Below are positions 55,363 through 64,000 of a stretch of 64,000 bases of DNA, piece by piece. The translations under genes and the position numbers were made by a program. The stretch's first letter is position 1. Every line of letters begins with the position of its first letter. The notes below the pieces were generated by a model that was given only the letters and a program-made list of their open reading frames with translations, had not been told where the DNA came from and did no database searches. The stretch comes from Haemonchus contortus (lineage: Eukaryota; Nematoda; Chromadorea; Rhabditida; Trichostrongylidae), in contig LS997565.1 of NCBI GenBank assembly GCA_000469685.2, positions 9,368,505 to 9,432,504 on the forward strand, in the 5' to 3' direction.

Positions 55363-58172
55363 TCAGGGAGACGGCGAGCGAGATCGGCTGCGTGAACGGC
55401 CTCCCATGGGCGGAGAGCGACTTCTGTAGATCGGGCTCCTGTAATTGAATTAGGGTTGTACCCTTGGAGAGTTTCAAGTCAGAATGTACTTACAACAGTA
55501 ACGCTGTTCATGTGGTTTTCGGCATTAGTTTAGATTTCATGCTTGAAACAATAAAGAATGAGGAGCAAGGCATAGTTTCAGAGATGCCAGGATTCTAACG
55601 CTCACTGTCCTTCTGCGACGTAAACTTCCTTATCGTTCCTTCACTTTTGTGAAAGGACACAACAAAGAATTGAGCGGCGTTTGCTAGGGTGCATATGACT
55701 TGAACTACTGGCAACTGATGATTCATTCAAAGCTCATTTAAATGAAACCACAGGAACGACATCGTAGGTTAAACCCATTCCCTCTTCCAACCTCGGCAAA
55801 GGAAAGGACGGAAGGAAAAGGGAAGGACGAATCCACGAACGTAGCTTAATCCAGACTCTTACCCATGTCCCATATGTGGTTTGAAGACCTATTAGCAACC
55901 GGATTTCATCCCATCGTACAGCGGTATGTCCAGTATTTTGCGTATAAAGCTTTCATATGTATAGTTCGAAGCCTGCTTCGAACCTCCACTAACACAAAAG
56001 TGCATTATTATATCGGTAGGATACCAACAATTGCGGTAACGGCGCAAGCACGGTATAGTGATAGTTCAGCACGCTAATAATGATATCGATGAACTTCACA
56101 AAGAGGGTCGATCACTGGCATGTAAGGATGAAGGAACTCAGAAACTACTTTTAACTGAGTTGTTTTAAAACAAAAACCACTTTCTAGTTTCTAAGATACG
56201 TTTAAGGGACGCCCATAAAAAGGTGAATTTATTCGCTGAGACAAATAGAAGCATTGCATTTTTCACGAATTGGTGTTGGTATTTTGTTCTACTATTTTGA
56301 ATTTTGCAAGCAACTGCGAACTACCGCAAAAAAATTTACTGCTTACCTTGAACGAGAACGGCTTCTGCGATCACGGCTTCGAGAACGTCCACGATCACGA
56401 CGAGGAGAACGCGATCTATATGTGTAACTAAAAAATGATGTCCTCTGATAACAATGAACTTGTCATATGGATCAGGATACGATGGATTAACTGACCAACT
56501 TGAAGTGGCGCTGTGGGATGTTGGCTGGTTGAAGACCAGCTTTCGTATAGACGCCACGATGTAGTGACGGGCGATGAAATTTGTGTGACTTGTGCTTTTG
56601 TGACAATTCAAAGTTATTACTTGCACTTCAACGCGAGGTACTACGTTGTAAAAGGCATATCTATAGTATGATGCGAGGTGAAGAGTAGAGGTGACCATGG
56701 TTTTGACGCAAGCGCTGTGATGATGAAGGGAAGAGATGGATGAGAGAAGGGGAAGCGATGGACGGACGAGTGAAGTCCGCTAAATTACCACAAGTCATTT
56801 ACCGATAACATCGTGACAAAATGTTCCCATTTTATTTAACAACTCATTCATTACATCAAAGGAAATTATGAATATGATTTCTTAGTGGTATCGATTTAAC
56901 ATAAATGTGCTAAAACCTGTAACCAACTATGCCACAACCATTTCTGAGCATTTCTTAAAGTAGCCCGTTACAGAAAAAGTCCCGTCGCCGTCACTCATCA
57001 TCAATCGTTGCACTTTTTATTTTACAATCTGATAAGGAACAAGCCATTGTCACATTATACCAACTACGCACAACTAAAAATAACTTAGGTTTACTTTGGT
57101 TTACCCAAAAGGTATTGGCATATGGTTACAGCCCTTTAGTTAAGGTTTTATCCCAACACTAGTTTATATTTTAAACCAATCCCGGTATCTCATCTATGAT
57201 AATTCACAAAGCCTTTTAGATCAAGAGATGTTCTTTATTTAAAAAGTCGAACTCAGCTTCAGTATAAGATTGTACTAGAGCTGGGGTGTGGTGCAGTAGG
57301 AACGATATGTCGCGTCACGGCGAGAGATGTCGCGCGCCAAGGAAAGTAGCGAATGCAGCAACGAGTAAGAAGTTCAGGAACAAAAGACTAACAATAGAAT
57401 CATGTCAAAAGTAATAATCGCACGGCGATTGAGCTGTATGAAGAACGCTAGAACTGTTATAACGAGGCAAATGTAACGCGACAGCCGCGTGCGGCGTATG
57501 AATTACATAAAACCGTTCCCACTGCCCGTCTCCCCGTAAATCGTACTGATCTTACTGTAGCCGGATCCGACTATCAAATTATTTCGACTCCTGACTGTCA
57601 TTAATTACTCCACCACAGCCTTACTCTTCTTTTGTCTAGTCTTTTATTAAACATCGTGGACACTTTACCTGCTTCGACGTCCACCGTATCCACCGCCACC
57701 ACCAGCTCCACGGCCACGACCATGGGAAAGCTCAACTCGGGCACGCACACCACAAATCCTCCTGTTAATCAAGACAAAATAACAAGAAAACAATGTGAAG
57801 AATTAGTAACATAGCAAGTCTCACGTGAAACCACGAAATATAAACAGAGGCTTGTACGACTCAAGAACAACAACTCACGATCCATCCAGAGCCTTCACCG
57901 CGTCTTCCGCATCACGACTATCTTCGAATTCCACGAATGCAAATCCTGGTGGGCGACGAGCCACCCAAACCTTGCGAATGCGACCAAAACGGTAAAAGGC
58001 ATCTTCGATCTAAAATGGCCAAACTGCCGTTTAACTGTAGGACTTCCCAAAGAGACTAGTTAATATCTATCCAAAATTGTTGGAACAAATAATCAGTTAT
58101 AGCTTGCATTGTACACACCTCCTGTGACGTGGCATCATTAGGAAGACCTCCAACGTAAACCTTGCAATCCAT
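55363..58172 (-). CDS. rsp-6: SR-family splicing factor (SRSF3/SRSF7 type)
   Basis: RNA-binding splicing regulator acting in the nucleus. Exons: 58172-58119 (coding; acceptor at 58180), 58009-57879, 57761-57669, 56427-56347, 55438-55363; 144 residues. RRM: RNP-2 is KVYVGGLP (residues 4-11) and RNP-1 is GFAFVEF, within a stretch starting [14 protein letters not shown] that is nearly identical to C. elegans rsp-6 as I recall it. It is followed by [13 protein letters not shown], a glycine-rich hinge, then an RS domain with SRSPRR and repeated RSRS, ending SRSRSPSP. No CCHC zinc knuckle, so it fits SRSF3 better than SRSF7. The RS domain looks short, so an alternatively used exon in the 0.9-kb intron 56346-55439 or the 1.2-kb intron before it is possible. 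The AG acceptor 7 nt before the ATG suggests trans-splicing or a 5' UTR intron. Confidence 0.93.
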
Positions 58173-58180
58173 GCTTGTCC

Positions 58181-60141
58181 TGTAAATCGAAATTTCAAAA
58201 TACTATTTGCAAATACATAAAACGATACCACAGAAGATCACTAGTAAAAAGCAATGGGAGACGATATGAAGCTATACATGATGCTGCAAGCAGGAACATC
58301 GATCTAATAGGTAACGGCGATTCTTGGGTGACATGACTTTGCAAAAAGAGTAGTCGGTTACGGTTAGATTGCACGTAATCGAGTGCGGTCTCAACAAGTG
58401 GTCAAAGCAGGCATTAGCATTGGGTGCGGCTATGTCCTTCCAGATAGAAATTAGAGGAAAGCTATGGTAGAGAAAGCCAAGCGCAAATCGAATGTCGCGG
58501 AAGCATGAAACTGGGTGGGGACAAAGGATATACGTAATGAACGAAAGATGTGAAGCAAAGATGAACTGAAAGTGTACGATAGTCGTATAGTAGATGGACG
58601 GGTAGACGGGTTCGAAACGAGCAAGAGAGAACTGTTTTAAGAGAAATTTCAACATCATGATTTTAAGAATGGGAAAACTGGCAATTCCGTAACGAGTAGG
58701 GAAAGGGTGGTTCGGCTAAGGATAGACCGCGGTGGTATAATATGGTTAGTGATAAAAGAAACGAGCGCTTACCGCTTATGCAGTTCTGAATAATTATCAG
58801 GACACATGCAAACTGTGACTTGATAGCACAGCAAAAAAGTGTGAGAAAGGTTATTCCACACAAAATCGGGTATCGGTGAAATTGGAGTGGGGTAGGGGGT
58901 GTGATGGGTGTGGGCGGGGAGGACACATAACAGTGTTGGCATAACGAGGAACTAACACAATGTTACCTATTAAACCGTGTTAAACCAAGGACATACAACT
59001 TCAACCTAAAGCTTAGGAGGAAAGGAACACCGGGATAGACGAGTTTTCACCTTTCCACACGACGTAATCATCTCACCACCCGGTTGCTCATACACTTCTG
59101 AGGCCTGGTCAAAAACCAAACCCTCTGCCTAAAACCGCATAAGAGCTCACAGATGGCCAGTGCCAGACTTCTACAAGGAGACGCATCGACATGACTACGC
59201 ACACGTCGCGGTTCGCGTCAGTTTTTTATAGGACAAATCTGGTTCCCATCCCATCGCATAGGATACGATTACTGCCCGAATTCCATTAGAGGGGGAAAAT
59301 TCTTTGTCTGATTTTGGACGACGAAGGACTCGCTACCATTTGACAGTGATTCCAAAATACTGAAACAATAGCAATACATGGAGGTGATCATCACGCCAAT
59401 AATGCAAAGGAAGGCGTATTTAAATTACACCTTATACGCTGTTTTCGGCTTTCATTACATGAGAAAAGCAGCTCAAAAGGTGCAGCAATGGATTGAACGT
59501 TAACTTGTTTCCAACTAACCAAGACAACTGGACAAACCAGTCAAGAAACCAAGTTTTATAGTTCACGTTGTAGCCACTAGCTCAAATGACGGAGGACAAT
59601 ATGATACAGCAGCGCATTTCCAGGATAAGCCTTTACGATTGGAGCAAAAGTATAGTCCGAGCGGCCATCCATCACAAAGACGTACGAGTACTATGCCCAT
59701 ACAATGAGGTCGTCTGCCGAAGTAGGCAGTCGCAAAGTGCAAGCGAACGCATCCATTCAATCCATGACGAACCGCGGCTTGGCGACAAGTGCGGACCGGG
59801 GACGAGCGACGGAACGTCAGGCGACGAACGACGGCGTCGATCGATATCCAACGCGATCGATAACCTGTGAGACTGATGCTAGGATCAACCCTTCGACTTT
59901 GCTCATATATGCCTATTTAATTCGCTCTTGATCGTGAATTACCTCACTTCACAATCGGTTACATGGTGGAGTGATATCCCAAAAGTGCAAAGCAGAACGG
60001 ACACCATAAAGCGCCATAAAGGAGTGAATTCTGAGCGCGAGTAGGATTGATTATCGATCATGTAACGTGTTGATCGACGCCACACATGAAACCAACTGTC
60101 CATAGATCTGGTAATCGTGGAAATCGTGTGATCGATCGTAA
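58181..60141. other. Upstream flank of rsp-6, no gene supported
   Basis: Probable promoter or outron of rsp-6. A GC-richer patch with many CGA/ACG words at about 59755-59870 stands out but has no recognised motif. Several 60-130 codon frames have no support. Confidence 0.35.
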
Positions 60142-61722
60142 CTGTGAATTTGAGAAGAACTTAAACAACAAAATCGGACAAACACTACTTGCGACGGTTG
60201 CGTCGCGGCCTTCGCACTGGAGCACGTTATTTGAAGTGTCTGAGCACTGCGGGAAGGCTTTGATGAGAGGAGAGTTCCTCTTTCGTAACTCTGCTTATTG
60301 GCGGTCATGTAGCGCGCTCGAACACGTTATTTTAAGTTATTACCAGTTGTAAGAAATAATTTTCTACGATTAATGGGCTGTTAAACTATAGTTTAGTATG
60401 TATGTCTCTTTCCTGCATGTTTCCCCGTTCATGTTTCTTCCAAGACCACTGATAGGTAGTTACCCACCCCTAGTGAATGGCTAGTGAACACTGTTTGGTT
60501 CGGTGTTTCTATTTCTGTTGCATGCTTCCTGGTTTGTGTTCCTTCTGAGACCTTCACTGATAGAGGGTTGAACACTGGTTTGGTGGTATGCCAACTTCTG
60601 TACACTTGAGTACATTTCGCATTCTCGGTGCGAGGCAATCTTAATCAAGTGTAAGGACTACATTTTCACCGTGCGTCCGCATATCTTTAGCATGGCGAGT
60701 AAAAAAATTAAAAACTGAAGAGAATGGCAACACAAGAAGGTAAAGCATCTTGAGAAAAATTATTAACTGGAAAAGTTTTAATGATGCTGGTCAGAAACTT
60801 TGTTTTGTGCACAGGTGAAATGTGAAATGCGAAACGAAGTGGAAATTCTATAGAGCTATGAACCGCGACTTCAATGTTTTTTTCTATTTTGCACAAAATC
60901 AACACGCTTAGCCAATTACAACGGGAAGTTTTCTGCCGATAAACTGCTGAGAAACTTAATTATTTTTATTGGAGCCTTGGTTTTCATTGCTGTTATTCGC
61001 TTCATTCAACAACTTTAACTTGCTGCATATCGACATGCGAGCTGCACAATGATCATGGAGTTTCCACACCTAATTAAGATCGCCTCGCGCCCTCATGCCT
61101 TGCGTTTGTTTCACTCCCCAGCTAATCAGCTTTTCTGTTTTCTTTCTGCACAGTGCTGGCGATTACACACAACGTGTAGACGTTCTTCAAACCCCTCTTT
61201 GGCTTTAACATCGTCATCCCTAGCCTCTTTCGATTTGATGAATCAATTGTATAGAAGTTGGCATATCCCTAAATCAGGGTTCAGCATTTTATCATCAAGG
61301 TCATTACTCAGCAGTTGTCTCAGAAGAAACACAAACCAAGAAGCATGCAATAGAAATAGAAACACATAACAGTGTTCACTAGTCATTCACTAGGGGTGGG
61401 TAACTACCTATCAATGGTCTTTGAAGAAACATGAACGAGGAAACATGCAGGAAAGAGACATACATACTAAACTATAGTTTAACAGCCCATTGATCGTAGA
61501 AAATTATTTCTCTTAACTGGTAATAACTTAAAATAACGTGTTCGAGCGCGCTACATGACCGCCAATAAGCAGAGTTACGAAAGAGGAACTCTCCTCTCAT
61601 CAAAGCCTTCCCGCAGTGCTCAGACACTTCAAATAACGTGCTCCAGTGCGAAGGCCGCGACGCAACCGCCGCAAGTAGTGTTTGTCCGATTTTGTTGTTT
61701 AAGTTCTTCTGCGAATTTGCTG
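60142..61722. mobile_element. Foldback-type element: inverted arms of about 480 bp around a 630-bp spacer
   Basis: 60142-60615 and 61245-61722 are reverse complements at high identity. The outer ends are AGAAGAACTTAAACAACAAA on both sides. Each arm encodes the same open stretch (SHWSTLFEVSEHCGKALMRG and on to the end of the arm), which is not a recognised protein. The spacer 60616-61244 holds no recognisable transposase. The structure suggests a foldback transposon or a tail-to-tail duplicated MITE. Confidence 0.8.
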
Positions 61723-62902
61723 TATTAGGATGTGACGATCTTGCCATGCGAGTTCAGTATTTAGTAAACAAACACGGAGGAATGAAATGCTTTGCTGGCT
61801 TGAGCGAGCACCGAACTGGCATTTGATCCTCCGACCACCCTACTGGCAGTAACGAAACAGCGCCGCACCAGCCACACCATACTCTACAAACATGTTCCGA
61901 AACTGCATGCAAACAACTGATCGCTGTGAATCTACAACTTTTATTCCTTGAATCATGAACACAGTCCCAGACTCGGAAGAAAAACCCTCCAAATTGAAAT
62001 GAAACACGACCTCGACCATATCGTGTTTTCCCTCTCTGAATGCTACCGAGATTGCCAATTTTTCCGGGTATCGAAGCAAAAATGATGGGTCGTTTATACT
62101 CAGCAGCAACACTGACGTACGAAGACAAGAAAGATTCAACTGAAAGTCAAGAATACTAAAGATTGATCATACGGACTAAAACGAAAAAGGAAAGACGAAA
62201 GCACACTCGAGCCGCGAGTGATCCTCACGATGCCACCGGCGTTCGCGCGAGCAAGCGAGCGGGGGCATCGTTTCAGGACCGCTCGTACTGGCGTAAAATG
62301 ACGCCCTTTAAAAGCGGGCAGAACCCATCAAACTCAGTTAAAAACTGATTTCGATATACAGTTCTATGGATCTTGTTAAGGAGTTGGAGACATAGCCCAA
62401 AGATTATTCCGTAAGTTCGCTTTCAATTACGTAGAAACTTAGGGATGCTAGTCTGGTTTGTGCAGTGTGCCATCGTTGTGCGGATGCGCCGCCACTTCTT
62501 CTATGCTGGTCTTTTCTACGTGGCAATATGTCATGTTTACATTGCAGTTCCCTTACAGTTTCATTTTTTAGTAGTACCTCATTAAAATAAAGTTAACTTA
62601 TGAAAACGAAAACATGTGAAATTGGCATTTGTCTGGAAATGCTAGCTCATATTATTGCTTGATTTAGCTTTTATAATCCACAAGGAGCAACTTATATCGG
62701 ATTTCTCCTTCATTCAATTTTTGATTGTTTCATGAGTTCGCTGGAATCGCTTCGGATTATTATAAGTAGGCCGCTTCGCTACCGCGCGCGTATGTTTCAT
62801 AAGCTGCTGCTGTAGAAGTAGTAATAATGGCTGGGAAGATCACTTCCATTTTAACAGATTTTGTTTTCAATACAGTAGTTTTTGTTGCAGTAAATATATG
62901 TG
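61723..62902. promoter_or_regulatory. Upstream region of the SCYL1-like gene
   Basis: No coding block is supported. TTGCAG at about 62885-62890 is an acceptor 12 nt before the ATG of the next gene and may receive a spliced leader. A GC-rich short inverted repeat (CGATGCC..GGGCATCG) is present near 62228-62270. Confidence 0.4.
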
Positions 62903-64000
62903 ATGGCTTCCGTACTATCCTCGTTCTTCTCTCGTGATCCAAAATCACAGTTCCCGTATGAGTTACCACAGGGCCCAGGCACATACCACAATGGACTGAA
63001 TTTCGCTGATAGTTTCAAAAAGGTACGTACAGCAAGAAACGTCGTGATATCATTTCTCTTTTATTATTGTCTTTCTTAGTCGGAACCAGATGAGTTGGCG
63101 ACCGTTTTTTGGACCAGTGGTCCGCATTCGACACTCAAAGTTCAAGCACAGAAGCTTCGCACTATGCGGCATCCAGATATTCTCACATTTCAAGATAGTA
63201 TAGAGGTTGTTTAATTGATAGTTTTCCCACTTTTGGATGTTTTATTTGAGAATCGACGAACTCATCATCGCTTTTATGAGTATACTCTTTTTCAGGTGGA
63301 TAACACATTTTATTTGGTAACAGAAAAGTGCAAGCCATTATCGGTTTATCTAGAGGATATGTCTCTAAATGGTACACAAAAAGAATTCGTAGTTTCATGG
63401 GGACTTTTTAGAGTTATGGTGAGTTATTCCACCGTTTCAGCCTTTAACTTTTACTTGGAATCTTCGGCCTCGGATAGATTGCTTTCAGCTTGATCTGTGA
63501 AAAAGTTTTCTTTTGTATTTGCTTTGAATTGTGTCCGTTTTTCTGTCTTCTGAGATAAGCCGTACAATATGATAGATTGATGGTAATCAGAATCTTTTTA
63601 GCTTTGCTCGAAAAGAAAAATTACAGGCAGTGAAGGGGAAGAACTGTTTCTGAGAAGTAGCTCTACGGAATTTTTGTCTGCGCTTGTCTCGAGCAAAATT
63701 TTTCAAACTACGAACTTCCTATTTTCAGAACGCTCTCAAGTTTCTTCACGAAGCAAATCTTAGCCATGAAAATGTTAGAAAGTCTATTTATGTTACGGCA
63801 GGTGGTGACTGGAAACTTGCCGGTTTCGATCGTGTTACTCAATTCAGGTGAACTCTCTGCAGATATTCACTACTATTCGCTCCGCTAAGCTCCTTCTTAT
63901 GAGCCAAATCGTTAATTCAGCACCCCACGCTCGGATTTGAATCAATTAGCAATTCTATTATGGGAAGTGTTCAATGGGTTCAAAGAAGGTATAACTAAAC
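62903..64000 (+). CDS. SCYL1/N-terminal-kinase-like pseudokinase, 5' part (runs off the window)
   Basis: SCY1-like proteins act in Golgi-ER (COPI) traffic and tRNA/nuclear transport. Exons: 62903-63022, 63080-63205, 63296-63418, 63729-63847, 63921 to beyond 64000, all in phase. Matches to the family in order: an N-terminal FFSRDPxxxFPYELP like the human FFARDPVRDFPFEL, LKVQAQKLRTMRHPDILTF, an FYLVTEKCKPLSVYL hinge region, FVVSWGLFRVMNALKFLHE, then LSHENV where active kinases have HRD, GDWKLAGFD where they have DFG, and LAILLWEVFNG. The catalytic residues are absent as in other SCYL pseudokinases. The segment between GFDRVTQFS and SDLNQLAILLWEVF is about 30 residues shorter than in human SCYL1, and the 73-bp intron there has no room for a large extra exon. 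Confidence 0.88.

Overview
The window is nuclear DNA of a nematode, most likely a clade V strongylid (hookworm/trichostrongylid type). The reasons are: many small exons with short introns ending in TTTCAG, AG acceptors a few bases before start codons (as expected for trans-splicing), orthologues of C. elegans genes (itr-1, rsp-6), and a dense load of Tc1/mariner, SINE, LINE and Penelope-like remnants in introns and gaps. No prokaryotic features, rRNA genes or CRISPR arrays were seen. All gene models are hand-spliced from GT..AG sites with checked reading phases, not from transcripts.

Layout. 1-9425 (+): the 3' half of an IP3 receptor gene (itr-1) in about 20 exons, ending with the pore and C-terminal coiled coil. 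11075-16903 (-): an unrecognised coiled-coil protein with a Lys/Pro/Glu-rich repeated tail. 17640-26400: a gene-poor block of transposon remnants, including a Tc1-derived palindrome, a degenerate mariner-like element, a 144-bp tandem repeat and tRNA-derived SINEs. 26595-45036: five paralogous three-exon genes (called A to E here) encoding small proteins with an invariant MGD(E/Q)YE start, a poly-proline stretch, a basic Ser/Lys linker and one C-terminal membrane helix. Between and inside them lie a CR1-like LINE, a Penelope-like GIY-YIG fragment and MITEs. 46768-49448 (-): a divergent signal-peptide-peptidase-like intramembrane aspartyl protease. 50174-53770 (-): an unrecognised multi-helix membrane protein with a Ser/Arg-rich tail. 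55363-58172 (-): an SR splicing factor (rsp-6/SRSF3 type). 60142-61722: a large inverted-repeat element. 62903-64000 (+): the 5' end of a SCYL1-type pseudokinase gene.

The most novel item is the A to E cluster. All five genes share N-terminal motif, exon architecture, intron phases (2 then 0) and topology, while the middle and tail have diverged into two subgroups (A/B/C and D/E). Four of the five have an AG acceptor exactly 3 nt before the ATG. I know of no described family with this layout. An inference is that these are membrane-anchored proline-rich scaffolds for SH3, WW, EVH1 or profilin-type partners.
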